Source: Thelonectria olida (Eukaryota; Ascomycota; Sordariomycetes; Hypocreales; Nectriaceae). From it: a DNA stretch of 64,000 bases. The position numbers were made by a program, and so were the translations under genes. The notes beneath the pieces are model-generated. The model searched no databases. It had not been told where the DNA came from and worked only from the letters and a program-made list of their open reading frames with translations. Of the stretch, positions 22,439 to 34,067 are shown in pieces; the stretch's first letter is position 1; each line of letters begins with the position of its first letter. Where the stretch lies: NCBI GenBank assembly GCA_020736575.1, contig JAGPYM010000015.1:1-64000 (forward strand). The letters run 5' to 3'.

Positions 22439-24594
22439 ATGGCTGGACTCGCTGGCTTCACCGATAATCCATTCTTGGATCGCTCCGATCTCCTCCGGGC
22501 TGCCAACGCCCTTGTACAACCACTTGAGTCGTATAGGTCTCTAGAGAGAGCCCGTGTCAAGCTCCTTCCCTCTACCGTTGCAGGTTTTGACGATGTCGCA
22601 GCTCAACTCGAGGGATTTGCCCGACCGCTATGGGCCATCTCCGCCATGATAAAAGATGATGGAGTTCCCAGCATTCAGAACACCCATTCATGGGTTCATG
22701 GCATCCAGGTCGGTGTGGACCCCTCTCGCACTGAGTATTGGGGGGATCTAGGGGCCTTTGACCAACGCATGGTTGAGATGGAGTCTATCTCCTTTGCGCT
22801 GTTGATGGCCCCTGAAGCAATGCTTCGTCCATTGAGCGCAGCATCGAAAGCCAACCTCACAAAATGGCTACAGGAGATCAACAACCATGCTATGCCCCGT
22901 AATAATTGGAGATGGTTCCGCATCATCGTCAACCTCGCTCTATTCAAGGTGCTAGGGGTACCAAAAGAACAAGCACAGCCAATAATGGATGAGGACTTTG
23001 GGGTGCTAGATGAGTTCTACCTGGGCGAAGGCTGGTCCTCTGACGGTGTCTGGGGAGATGAGAGGAAGCAAGCAGATTACTACTCGGGCAGTTTCGCTAT
23101 CCAGTTTGCACAACTGCTTTACATCCGTTTTGCGGGAGGGGACGAAGAGAGAGTTGAAAGATATCGACAGCAAGCAGCGGAATTTGCGTCCCAGTACTGG
23201 AGGTACTTTGATGCCAACGGTAATCCATCTCGCAGAGCCACTCTCTCCCAATTTGAACATCCATGTCTAACTTGAGGCAAGGTGCTGCCATACCATTCGG
23301 CCGCAGTCTGACGTATCGCTTTGCATTTGGAGCTTTCTGGGCCGCCCTCGCTCTCGCCGGTGTCCAACTCGCCAACCCCATAGGAAGCCCAGGCGCCGTC
23401 AAGGGTATGCTTCTGCGTCATCTCCGGTGGTGGTCGAAACAAGTCGAGATCTTCAACCCCGATGGCACCATGAATATCGGGTATACATATCCAAACATGT
23501 ACCTGTCTGAGGATTACAACTCGAGACAATCCGTATACTGGTGTCTTAAGAGCTTCGTCGTCCTCGGCCTGCCAGATGATCACATCTTCTGGACTTGCGA
23601 GGAAGAACTCCATCCCATGGCAAGATCGAACCTAGGCAAACAAATTCAAGCGTCAAATCCGAGCCCTCTCCAGGTCATTTGGCCTCCCCGCCACATTCTG
23701 TGCAACTCACAGGAGCACCACTATCTCCTATCTTCAGGACAAATGACAACCAAGAAGTTCAAAGCCAGAGAAGCCAAGTACGGCAAGTTTGCCTATTCGT
23801 CAGCCTTCGGATTCAGTGTACCGACAGGACCAGAGCTACACCAGTTAGCGCCCGATAGTACACTTACCATCAGCTTGGATGACGGGGAGTCGTGGAAAGT
23901 AAGGTGGGAACCCTTCAATGTCCGACTCGAGACTGTGCATGCTCGCATCCAAGATGCACTCCACGACGTGCCAGCCATCTCGAGCGTTTGGAGACCATTC
24001 AAATATCTCGACTTGGCGATTGAGACAACTCTTATCCCTCTGGCACTCCAGTTTCCAGGATGGCACGTTCGATTACATAAGTTAACGGGCCTGGATAGCT
24101 TGACAGTTGTTCCGTGGTCCCAGGTCGTTAAGCTGGTTGATGCCTCCTTTGCGATATCGGCATACTCGCCGAACGGCTACCATATCCCCAAGAAATCCGA
24201 AGCAGCTTCGGCAGACACAGAAGGCTGCTTTTCTGATTCATTGAGCACTTTAGTCATTTCGAATGCTGGAGCTAGCGGCATTGCTCATCTCTTGCTCGAC
24301 TCGTCCTCTGGGCGAGTCGGCAGAGGGGTTGGCCCAGAGTCCACAGCATCTTTGATCGAAGCCGACCCGAATACCAACCTGATTACGCAGAGGACATTCA
24401 TCCCCTCCATTACATATAACATCAGGCCAACCCCAGGGGACATTTATCCACAGCCACTGATTTTTGCGACTGGGGTATTTGGGGTGTCCAGTCACCATGT
24501 TAATCACAGCGAGACGATTGACATGTGGCAGAAGCGGCCTACCCTTCAACTTAGCCTGGATGTGACGGGAAAACTCGGTGTTCAGATTTCATAG
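22439..24594 (+). CDS. DUF2264 domain protein, predicted glycoside-active enzyme
   Basis: Two exons (22439-23219 and 23282-24594) join across a 62-nt intron with TCTAAC branch point and GGCAAG acceptor, giving 697 residues. The join reads ..[18 protein letters not shown].., continuous with the family. The start is the ATG of MAGLAGF; the frame is open upstream but the leader there looks non-coding. DUF2264 proteins have an all-alpha toroid like six-hairpin glycosidases. From memory, CAZy family GH154 (beta-glucuronidase) covers at least some of them; this should be checked. Aromatic/acidic motifs such as [30 protein letters not shown] and [15 protein letters not shown] suit a sugar-binding cleft. 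No signal peptide is visible, so it is probably intracellular. Neighbouring GH88, MFS and Zn2Cys6 genes support a role in uronide breakdown. Confidence 0.8.
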
Positions 24595-25089
24595 ACTGTA
24601 ACTTATACTTGAACTATGTCTTTTTTTCTTTGTGCCAGCAACCTGCCCTTGGTGGAGTGGACAGCTTATATAATAGTAGCTTATACTTGAATCTTAGTTA
24701 CCTTTAGTCGTGAATATTGTCTCGTTGGCGATGCGGAAGCAAGGTACAAGCGACTAAATTCTGTTCTTCTTTGGCTCTTCTACCTAGGTTGAGTTGGGCT
24801 AATTAGATGATCGTTACACTAAAAGGCATTCTCAAGGCCATCCTTTACTCATGTCAAGTATCAGCTATACACCCATACCGATCATTCGTTGGCTATCTTC
24901 TACTATAGCTGGACTGTTGCTTTGTCACACCTGGTAGAAACTTGGATAGTACCACTGCAGGACTCCAATACTCATTATTCAAGCTGCCTCCTACTTAACT
25001 CGTCCTGATCCGCCCCTACTCATCTCTACTAACCGCTACCCTGTGTTGATTCATCTCATAATCCTAATTCTCTCCTTCAAAATATCATT
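24595..25089. other. Intergenic region between convergent genes
   Basis: This holds the 3' flanks of the DUF2264 and MFS genes. A direct repeat of TAACTTATACTTGAA (24599) and TAGCTTATACTTGAA (24678) is visible. No gene is supported. Confidence 0.4.
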
Positions 25090-27214
25090 TCACTTGCGCT
25101 CGCCGGCTTGCTTGTCCTCGATATGCTTGTCACTGATGTCCAGCTCAGTGCGCTTCTCGTCGAGGTTGTCAGAGTCCCGCCTGTCTTTGAGCACTTCCTC
25201 ATTCTCCTCATCCTCGATAGCTCTGTCGTACACGCCGTTCTTGATATCGCGCCTCCAGAGAACTTGGCCAATTAAGAACAAGGTGATGTAGACGCAAGTG
25301 AGACAAACGTTGGATGTGAAACCTCTGGTCCAGCGGGGACCCTCGGTGATTGGGAACGCTACAATGTGGTACCAGATGAAGAAGGCCCAAGCACAAGTCA
25401 TCTGTGAAAGTAGAGGTCAGCTCAGGGGGAGATTACTGAAGATGCAAAGGGGTTTAGGGATTACCATGGCGCCAGTAGTAAAGCTCTTGGCCTCGTTGTC
25501 GTCCTTCATAATCAGGTGCACCCACGGGAAGAGCATGGGAGTCATGCATGAGGTCATTCCTAGCAAAAAGTATGCGGCAAAATGCAGACTCAGAGGGATG
25601 TTCCAGACCAGCAACGTGGAATGGCAGAAGAGAAGGATAGTCGCAGCGAACATGAATGGCACCCAAATGGGGTAGACCCTGAGGAACAGAATCTTAGCAA
25701 CTGATTTAAAGCGGGCAAGAAAGCTATACTCACATCACAAGCGACGGGACACAGACACCGACAACAATGGCCAAAGCTTGGACACCAGTTGGGAGAATGT
25801 TGATCATCTCAACCGAGTACTCGCCGGTAGATTTGACCCAGACGATCATCTGGCCAGACACCCAGGTGGTCATTTGAAAGCTAGTGAGTGAGAATTCATC
25901 GTCAGTGAAAAGAATCCGGAAGAAGACGCCTTAAATAGCATACCAAACATACGTGCCGACAGCTATGTAGAAGTGCCATCGGCGGAAGACGCGCTTCAGC
26001 ATACGCTTCCCGATCTTAGAGCTTTTCTTGACGCCATCTGCTTGCATACGAGCCTGAGCCAGCATCTGCTCGGACTCCTTCAGCCACCAGACGCGAGGGC
26101 TAGTGGGAACGCCGGGGTAGAGGAAAAACCCAGCAGCAGCGATAGGAAGCGAGATGACACCGTCGATGATGAAGACCCAACGCCTATGATGATCAAAGTG
26201 TAAGTAGAAAACCACCAAGTTGAGGGACCACCCAATGCCAAACATACCATCCAGCCATGCCAGCTTTTCCATCCAGACCAGCGTGAGCAGCGGCCTGCAT
26301 GTAACCACCGAACATGGCGCCAATGTTGCTGGAGACATACCACACACCGGCACGTTTGAAGACTTCATCGGAACGGTACCAAGAGGCGAGAATGTACAAG
26401 GAACCTGTGGCGGCAGGGGTTTCGAAGAGACCCATCAAGAATCGCATACCGTAGATCATTTCAGCGCTGTTATTGCGACTCTGGATAAAAGTGCAGATGG
26501 TCCAAAGCGTCTCACAGGTGGGCAGCACCCAACGGGAAAGTTTGGGCCGGGAGACGAGCATCATCATGGGGATTTCGATGACCATGTATCCCAAGTTGTA
26601 GAAGGTAGAGAACAAGTTGTATCTGCGAATAGAGTCAGATCTGAGGCGGCTTGCCATTAGTAGACAAATTTGACATACTCAATGCCCTTGAGGTCAAGAT
26701 CTTCCTTCATGCCTGAGTTGTACGCATTGTTGATGTTGGATTGGTCGAGCCACTTGATGAAGTCTGGACAAAATAAAATCAGCGTTGCTTAGTCGCCCGA
26801 GACGTGAAGTTGTGTCAAAGTCGGAAGGCGGTTCATTAGGTGAAGACGGTAGACTTACACATGGAGCAGCTGGATATGACATGCTGTCAGCTGTTGAAAA
26901 GAAAAAAAGGGAATACTTAATGAACAAGTTATTTGGGGCGCCAACTGACATGAGGGGAAGAATTATGCGGTCCAGCTTCTTAACGAGTGCCTTTTCCTCC
27001 TTGCTGTAATGGCTGGGGTACCAATCGAAGATGTAAATCCAAGCCACCCAGAGATTCTTCTTGGGGGCTTAGTGGCCGAACTGACAACAACCCCATTCTT
27101 GATTACTGGCTCAGGGGCGCTTTCCAGGGCGTTGGCGTCTCGACAGTTTCGACGCTGATCCTCGACAGGGTGGATGTCGAGGCCATCGGGGGTCTTGGCC
27201 TGGGATGAGGCCAT
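25090..27214 (-). CDS. MFS transporter, anion:cation symporter (Dal5/TNA1/Liz1-like)
   Basis: The protein is assembled from at least seven exons with short introns. The start is ATG 27214 ([11 protein letters not shown]). Further blocks are [95 protein letters not shown] and [19 protein letters not shown], then a cytoplasmic acidic tail ending ..KQAGERK. Twelve membrane segments are implied. The [11 protein letters not shown] motif and the DQSNINNAY motif are hallmarks of the ACS family, whose fungal members carry allantoate, nicotinate, pantothenate or sugar acids. Its place between DUF2264 and GH88 genes suggests uptake of uronides. Exon limits are approximate; the first intron is probably 27055-27101. 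Confidence 0.85.
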
Positions 27215-27876
27215 ATTGAAAGCGATGCAGGGGCAAGTGAGATGATAGCGCGGGGGCGACACAATTTTTCGAATGATTTTTGGGCTCGAGATAGCCAGCC
27301 AGCGAGGCAGACCCGGTCTATAAAATAGTCGAGGGCTCGAGGTCATGAACCGCTCTTTGCAACTCATGAAGACGGACTTGGCATCCGGGGCTGGGAGCAA
27401 TTCCACCTAATGGGCCCATCCCACAGCGACCGTTCTACCCCGCAAGTCCCCATGGGGTCAGTGGTTCCCCCAGCTCGTGGCAGGGGTTGCGTTGGAGGGG
27501 AACTCGGAGCAAGTCTCTCGGGCTAGTCGCCCAGTCTCTGATCTGGGGAATCATCTCCGTTCATGGTACCTCCTTGGCACCACGCGAGGCCGGCGCCGGA
27601 TGAATGTTCTCGGAGTGAGGAGCATCTCGCTCCGGTACCAGGGCCGGTTGGGTGCAACTGACCTGAAAGATCGCCCATGGGCCGAGCAAGATGCTGCTTG
27701 ACCGGTTGAACGGACAATCTCAAGCGGAACCGCCTCAGCCATGTCAATGGGATCGTCGGAACCTTCGGCCGGGTTATGGTCAGCTGTCGACTACAAAAAC
27801 AGAACTCCCTTGAACTGGTCTTGACTGCGAACGAAAGCAATGGTGTTTTCCCGTCAAACATTACAATCCCTTTAAA
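27215..27876. promoter_or_regulatory. Shared divergent promoter of MFS transporter and GH88 genes
   Basis: 662 bp lie between the two start codons. A TA-rich element (TCTATAAAATAG, 27315-27326) lies about 105 bp upstream of the transporter ATG. Several CGG/CCG triplets occur, for example CGGCGCCGG near 27590, as would suit a Zn2Cys6 regulator. Assignment to the adjacent regulator is inference. Confidence 0.45.
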
Positions 27877-29535
27877 ATGCCACAAAGAGACCTGGAAATT
27901 CCAGACCCCACCAGACGTTTAGATGTCTCTGACTGCTGGACTATTACGATACCTGGCGATATTGCCACGCCCCCCGATGATTCCGCCTCGCCATTGACAC
28001 CAGACGAACAATCGAACAAAAGCGATACGTCTTGGTCAGATGGACACCCAGACTCCAAGGACCCTGATGCTCTGCGTCACAGGCCTAGCCTTCACAGCCA
28101 CCTTAGCGAGCTCTATCTTGAAAACATTGTCGCTAAACCGTGCCGGGCTGCAGCCAAATATCTTCAGCAGTTTGATAGGCCAACTACGAACGTCTTGGGG
28201 CAGCCCGTTGCATTTCCCGAGATAGTGCTACAGACAGGCACCAGGTATGGGCAGTGGCAGCTCCGAGAGCCTGAGTTCTGGACCTGTGGCTTCTTCCCCG
28301 GCACTTTGTATGCGCTTCTTGAGCGGGGCATTAAGTATCCCAGCTCAATGGGAGTTGGTGGCGGTGCCGGAACGAAGATTACCGACATACGATCCCATCT
28401 GCGACGCCTCTGCCAAGCCTGGTCGGAGCCTCTTCATTCTATGGCCACCCGGACAGATACCCACGACATTGGCTTTATTGTTATGCCGGCACTGCAGCGA
28501 GAATGGGAACTTTTTGGAAACCAACGCAGCCTAGAGTCCATCATTCAGGCCGCCCACAGCTTGGCCACTCGTTACGTTCCAACTGCTGGGGCAATCCGCA
28601 GTTGGGATTGTTTGCTAAAGAAGGATATCGCCGTAACAGATATGCAAGATAACCTTCTCATTATCATCGATAGCATGTGCAACCTCGACTTGCTCTTCTA
28701 TGCTGCTGCTCACATCGGAACGAACCAGCTGGCTGCCATTGCCGCAACCCACGCGAGGACATTGCTCAAAACACATCTTCGACCCGAGAGTGAGAGGTCT
28801 CAAGCTAAGAATGGTTATAAGGGCCAGCTTTACTCTACATGTCATGTTGCAAACATTGTGCCTCAAACTGGTCATGTAAAGTGGCAATGGACGGCTCAAG
28901 GTTACTCAAATGACTCTACCTGGTCACGAGGCCAGGCCTGGGCTATTCTTGGGTATGCACAAACCTACCATTGGACACGAGACGGGACGTTCCTTGACGC
29001 TGCGTGTGGAGTGGCTGAGTACTTCTTGCATCGGCTTGATTCAGCTCCGGCCTGTGTCGAAGTTCCTGCCAAGTCAACAACTGGCATTGGCAAAGGAAAG
29101 CGTTCTAGGGGTCGATATGTTCCACTCTGGGACTTTGATGCTCCTATTCAAGACAAGTCTGAACCTTTGCGAGACTCCTCAGCCGGCGTCATCGCTGCCA
29201 ACGGGATGTTACTGCTGTCCCAAATCCTCACTTCACTCAACCAACATACACTATCGCGCCGTTTCTTTGAAGCGGCCATTGACATCGTGAAAGACACTCT
29301 CGAGCTCTCCCTGGCCGATGAAAAGGCCCGATTCGGAAGGGATGAGAACGAGACGAGTACAAGCATTTATGTCGAAGATGTTGTAGTTGGTCAAACGTTT
29401 GAGGCCATCTTGAAACATGGAACAGCCAACAACAACGAAAACGCGAGGAGGCGATACTGCAACCATGGACTGGTCTATGGGGATTACTATCTTGTAGAGT
29501 TTGGCAACAGGCTTCTCAGTATGGGTTTCATTTAG
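27877..29535 (+). CDS. GH88 unsaturated glucuronyl hydrolase
   Basis: This is an intronless 552-residue frame. Glycoside hydrolase family 88 removes the unsaturated 4,5-uronic acid that polysaccharide lyases leave at the non-reducing end, by hydration and ring opening. Family signatures are EFWTCGFFPGTLYALLE (134-150), TDTHDIGFIVMPA (193-205; catalytic Asp about 197), DNLLIIIDSMCNLDLLFYA (258-276; second catalytic Asp about 265), QGYSNDSTWSRGQAWAILGY and DSSAGVIAANGMLLLS. The two Asp residues match those known from bacterial UGL (Asp88 and Asp149 of the Bacillus enzyme) in context and spacing. The first 70 residues are a low-complexity extension. No signal peptide is seen, so it should act on imported oligosaccharides, consistent with the divergent transporter. 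Confidence 0.92.
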   Translation: MPQRDLEIPDPTRRLDVSDCWTITIPGDIATPPDDSASPLTPDEQSNKSDTSWSDGHPDSKDPDALRHRPSLHSHLSELYLENIVAKPCRAAAKYLQQFDRPTTNVLGQPVAFPEIVLQTGTRYGQWQLREPEFWTCGFFPGTLYALLERGIKYPSSMGVGGGAGTKITDIRSHLRRLCQAWSEPLHSMATRTDTHDIGFIVMPALQREWELFGNQRSLESIIQAAHSLATRYVPTAGAIRSWDCLLKKDIAVTDMQDNLLIIIDSMCNLDLLFYAAAHIGTNQLAAIAATHARTLLKTHLRPESERSQAKNGYKGQLYSTCHVANIVPQTGHVKWQWTAQGYSNDSTWSRGQAWAILGYAQTYHWTRDGTFLDAACGVAEYFLHRLDSAPACVEVPAKSTTGIGKGKRSRGRYVPLWDFDAPIQDKSEPLRDSSAGVIAANGMLLLSQILTSLNQHTLSRRFFEAAIDIVKDTLELSLADEKARFGRDENETSTSIYVEDVVVGQTFEAILKHGTANNNENARRRYCNHGLVYGDYYLVEFGNRLLSMGFI

Positions 29536-30108
29536 TTACAATTAGACCTAGAAGAAATAGACTGGGCTTCGATTGTATCGAACATGCCCGTCCGCTAGCT
29601 GGATCATGTAATCCTGAGTACTGAGTTCTCTGTGGCTGAGGTGAGCCGCTTACTTCTAGCCAGAGGAGGGTGCCCAAAAAAGTAAGCTTTGCAACACAAT
29701 CGCCCTCGCCTGTAAGCCACTCACGTAACTGGAACCAGTTAGTTTCTCGAGCTGCAGGTTCGCAATGAGGCCGTCGTTTTCTTACTGGCCAGGGCAGCTT
29801 GCTTATGACCACCCTTCTACATTGAAAATCCTAGTCCACTCGCAACATTGCTCCAGCTGGGCGGGGTTTTTGTTAAGTTCCGCTCAAAGACGGAAGAACT
29901 CACGGTGTCACAATGTCAGACTCGCCCAGTGCATCGGAAAGTTGATCAATTCGGTGACGCGAAGGCTGCACGATGAGCTGTTCAAGTATCTGTCTAATGG
30001 ACGTGTATAAATCGCCGACCCCTTGCTTTTTGTTTTGCGTCCAGCAACAACTCCAATCACACATATCAACATTTGATACCCATCTGAACTCGACTGTCTA
30101 TAAGAAGA
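29536..30108. other. Intergenic region
   Basis: This contains the 3' flank of GH88 and the promoter of the GFA-family gene. A TATA-like TATAAATC lies at 30006-30013, about 100 bp upstream of the ATG at 30109. Confidence 0.45.
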
Positions 30109-30578
30109 ATGTCTTCTGAAACATCTGGCACTTGCCTGTGTGGCGCCACTGCTTACTCGTACAAAGATGAGCCGGTCATGAGAGTGAGCCTTACCCTCCC
30201 TTCCGGATCATTATCGCATCTAATGGCTGCCAGGCCCTCTGCTACTGCACCCCTTGCCGTCGAGTCTCCGGAGGAACCAACACTGTCAACTTTGTCGTAC
30301 CCGAAGAAAAGTTCACCCTCACAAAGGGACAGCCCAAATCATTTACCGCAGAGCACGAGTACGGAATGACGCTCACCAATTTCTTCTGCCCCGACTGCGG
30401 AACTACCCTATGGAAGGAGGCCACGGCACCCCAATTCAAGGGCATAAAGCTAGTCCAGGGAGGAACGCTGGCGGATGCGAAGAAGCTGAATGGAAAGATT
30501 GATGCCGAGTTTTATGCCCCGGAGAGGGCGTCCTGGCTGACCCAGATTGATGATGCAGCTCAGAGAAAAGACTTTTAG
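30109..30578 (+). CDS. GFA/CENP-V family zinc-binding protein
   Basis: Two exons (30109-30183 and 30234-30578) join across a 50-nt intron (GTGAGC donor, GCCAG acceptor) for 139 residues. Zinc-ligand motifs characteristic of the glutathione-dependent formaldehyde-activating fold are complete: TCLCGA (residues 8-13), LCYCTPCRRVSGG (27-39) and FFCPDCGTTLWKE (80-92). Members of this fold bind structural and catalytic zinc; true formaldehyde activation is shown for only a few bacterial enzymes. The real role here is unknown. It is probably unrelated to the uronide cluster upstream. Confidence 0.9.
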
Positions 30579-30828
30579 GTTAGTGAAGCTCAGCTTGAGA
30601 ACATGAACTATATATATTTTGCAAGAAGTGTACAGCAGCTTGATGAGTTCAAATGAGTACTAGCTAAACCCAGAAGCCCTTCAATACAGGACGTCAACTT
30701 TACGTAATGGGTGGGAGCACACTCGTTTCAGCTACACTATGAAGATTGATTAGTGAAACGTAAGTAAAGGTCTATATCTATATTCAAAGCGTAATTACAT
30801 CCGAAGAAAACAACTCTTCCACCTCCTA

Positions 30829-31703
30829 TTAGTACGCACTCCAGTAACGTCCAAGAGCAGCCTTCCCAGGCTGAAATGCACCGTGGACCGCATCCCATCC
30901 GGCTTCTAGCCGTCCAACAACCAACGCGGCTGCTCTACTCTTCTCTACCTCAGCCAAACCGGCTTCATCCTCTGGCAACAGCTTGCACATCTTCAACACC
31001 TCTTCAGGCGGGATGGTACGTCTATTGTTCTTAAACACATACCGACCTACGGATGACGCATATACAGCCTTGAGTGGATCTATGTCCTTCTTGCTTCGTC
31101 CACTGCCTCTCTTGTGAGGCTGCATGGCATATTCGTCCGGGGAAAATGCATTTGCTCGGACAAAGTGTGTTACCACGTAAAGCCACTTCTCGTCCCAGGA
31201 GAGCACCCTCGTCCACAGCTCATACGGCTGATAAGGCTTGATCTCCTTGCGCCAGGTGCAAGACGTGCCGCCTAAAATCATTGTGAAATGGTTTTGCCCT
31301 GGGAACGGATTGAATGGCTTGCCGAACAAGACCAAGCAGAAGTTTCCTCGAGACATATCCATGTCTGTGAAGTAAGTGGAGTTGGACTTGTGCAGGTTAT
31401 AGTCGCATTCCAACGCGGGTGACCGGGTTGCGTTGATTGCTGGAAGGAATAGACATTGCGGACTCAGGTGCTTATCGGGGGCGGAATCTGTAAGACGGCG
31501 GATGAAGGCACGAAGGAAGCGAGCCGTCACGGAATGTTAACGAGCTGCGGAGGTCTAGGGAATGCACGAAGAGTACATACCATCCACATAAAATGCAAGC
31601 TCTTGACATTTGTGAGAACGAAGATAAAAGCTAATGTCCTCAGGCTGAGCAACGACACGAGGTCACTGGCAGTCGGGAACGGGACACTCCAAACGGTGCC
31701 CAT
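30829..31703 (-). CDS. Hotdog-fold thioesterase-like protein
   Basis: Two exons are evident. The N-terminal exon starts at ATG 31703 (MGTVWSVPFPTASD) and includes a membrane segment (LLSLRTLAFIFVLTNVKSLH). The second holds the hotdog domain, with LECDYNLHKSNSTYFTDMDM (the YNLHKSNSTYFTDxD signature of fungal THEM6/AtnL-type thioesterase-like proteins), GGTSCTWRKEIKPYQPYELW and WLYVVTHFV. The intron lies about 31490-31575; the donor is GTATGT or the nearby GTACTC, and the acceptor is not certain. Such proteins are sometimes mislabelled as capsule-synthesis proteins. Some sit in polyketide or fatty-acid-derived metabolite clusters. It is divergently arranged with an enoyl-CoA hydratase, which suggests acyl-CoA metabolism. 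Confidence 0.75.
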
Positions 31704-32405
31704 GTTGCTGACGGAGTACGGCGCGTAAGCCAAGGCTTTGATCGGGTCTTGGATGCTTGAGGACAAGGAACGAAATTTCCTATTACAGACCGAAAGACAC
31801 CTCATTCCGTATTTAACCGCCGGAGAGGAGTCTTCGCCTGGAACTTCCAGTATCGTTTTGTTGGGATGCCTCATAAGCTGTTGAGAAAAGCCCATACCAA
31901 ACCTCGCAACATCCTGGTAAGCAGGTCTGAAGCCTTCGGCACTTTGTGGATTCTATCACCAAACGGTGGCCATAGTGAGAAATGCCCATCGGAGATTATA
32001 CTATAACTTACTAGTTTCTGCCGGATTTCTGCGACTGAAGCAGTGGGCGACTGGTTCTCTCTCCGGAAGGGTCGGGTCCAGCCTCGGTATCTTGTGGGTC
32101 TTTACCAGGGCTTGATCCTCCTTATCCTCCTTGCAGCCTCGTCGGCTCTTTGTGGAGCGCCAAGATGTAAGTGATGAGAACGATGCTGATATCCAAAAAG
32201 AAGTCAGAACGGAGTTTTGGACGTGGCTTGAGGTGGTGCTTCTGAAGCCGAGGGAAGCATAGAGCTATATCCCCCATTGCTCTGCTTTAAATATGTGCAT
32301 ATGTGTTCAGCTCAGGATATGTTATTAGCTGCAGATAGATCACTAGTTATCGGCCGACCAACTTTGAAGCCTCGCTTTGCAAGTAATCACATATAACTCT
32401 CCAAC
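31704..32405. promoter_or_regulatory. Divergent intergenic region of thioesterase and enoyl-CoA hydratase genes
   Basis: This is 700 bp between the two start codons, with no coding signal. It is assumed to carry both promoters. I see no clear TATA box for either gene. Confidence 0.4.
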
Positions 32406-33411
32406 ATGTCCACTGCCGCTTCTCTTCCGACCTCCTACTCCTCCCTTTCGTTCAAGGACATTTCCGTCTCACACGTCCCTAAAGACTCCCCCACCCCGAC
32501 CAAGGTTCTTATCGTTGCTTTCAACAGACCCAGCAAGTACAATGCAGTCACAGAGAACCTCCTCACTGAGCTCGAGACCGTATACAGGCTTGTTGATGGC
32601 GACAGCCGGGTTGGCGCCATCGTTCTCACCGGAAACGGCAAGGCATTCTGCGCTGGGGCGGACTTAGCTGTCGGCTTTTCTGGGTTGTTGGCGCACAAGG
32701 AGACCGATGAATCAATCAAGGAGTTCCGGGACCAGTACGTTGAGTACTTAAGCTCCTTCGTCCGGATTGTTATGACTAACTAAGTATAGGGGCGGCCGTC
32801 TTGCGCTCGCCATCACAAGATGCATCAAACCTACCATCGTGGCCCTCAACGGTCCCGCCGCTGGCTTCGGCCTCACCATCACGCTTCCTGCTACGATTCG
32901 CGTTGCCTGGTCTGGGGCCAAGGTGGCACTGCCCTTTTCTCGACGTGGCTTAACGCTCGAGTCGTGCAGCGCATTCTTCTTGCCGCGCCTTGTTGGACTA
33001 TCGAATGCAATGCACCTCGCCACCACGGGCGCTACATACGCTGTGACGGATCCGCTGGTCACAGGCCTATTCTCGAAGCTGCTCCCTACCCCGGAGGAGA
33101 CGGTTTCCCACGCAATCGATCTTGCGACTGATATTGCAGAGAACACCTCAGCCGCCAGCACGAAGTTGATGCGGGACATGATGCTGTACTGCCCTGCTAC
33201 ACCCGAGGAAACCCATGTCCTTGATTCGAGGGTCTTCATTTCAGTTGTTGGTTCCAAGGACAACATGGAAGGAGTCAAGAGCTTCATGAAGAAGAGACAG
33301 CCAGTGTTTAGTGGGACGATTGATGAACAAGAATTCCCATTCTGGCCGTGGTGGAGAACGGCCGCGACTGAGATTTCAAGCGATGTTCAGGAGCCCAAGG
33401 CAAAGATTTGA
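32406..33411 (+). CDS. Enoyl-CoA hydratase/isomerase, likely peroxisomal
   Basis: Two exons (32406-32734 and 32790-33411) join across a 55-nt intron (GTACGT donor, CTAAC branch, TATAG acceptor) for 316 residues. The crotonase fold is clear: FNRPSKYNAVTENLLTEL, GNGKAFCAGADLA for the first oxyanion-hole loop, IVALNGPAAGFGLTITLP for the second, and SRRGLTLESCSAFFLPRLVG. The second loop has NGPAAGFG where hydratases usually show NGxxxGGG. A Glu in GLTLESC fits the catalytic position. The C-terminus is AKI, a known PTS1 variant from yeast peroxisomal beta-oxidation. Similar proteins are found both in beta-oxidation and in host-selective-toxin-type clusters; which applies is unknown. Confidence 0.88.
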
Positions 33412-34067
33412 CCGATTTTATGAGGGTGATTGCGATTTATTTAGCCCGGGAAATACATGACCAGCCGTCTACCATTACGATATTGTTTGATGAAATACAT
33501 CGTGAGATTTTTTCCCCTTGACTTCTCAATGGCCATGCGTTTCACCTCCAGTTACCGAGTCTCTTTACCTGCGGCCCCTGTTTGAATGTTCAAGCAGTCT
33601 TCTTGATAGACGTAACTTGATTAATTGCTCTTGAAGTCTTAGTTAACTACCTCGTAGACGCCGGTCATGTCGCCGCCAGCCACAGACAGTACAAACTGCT
33701 GGAAACCGCCTCTTCCTACCTAGAACCAAGAAACTTCATTCTAGCATTCGAGTGACGAATCGATGTGATATTAATAGAAATACTCATACTAACCTAGGTA
33801 ACTGACTTGATTACGGCCTGCAAACAATGTATTCTACGAGTATAGGGAACACTAGGCTGTTCTTGAAGCTTCCCCGCTATCGCCCTTGTCTTTGCCTCGG
33901 CTCATGATAGTTTCCTCCACTTTGGCGCTGCCACATGCTACATTTGGATTAGCTAGGTCAAGGGGTGTGTTTCTCAACGAACAACATCAGACACTACTCA
34001 CGTACTCGCGAGGCTCAACTTCTGACGCGTTGTTCGGTTTGTTCTTTCTCTTGCCGACGATATATAG
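33412..34067. other. Intergenic region
   Basis: This contains the 3' flank of the enoyl-CoA hydratase gene and upstream DNA of the second regulator. No gene is supported. GATATATAG at 34059-34067 touches the start codon and is too close for a TATA box. Confidence 0.4.
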
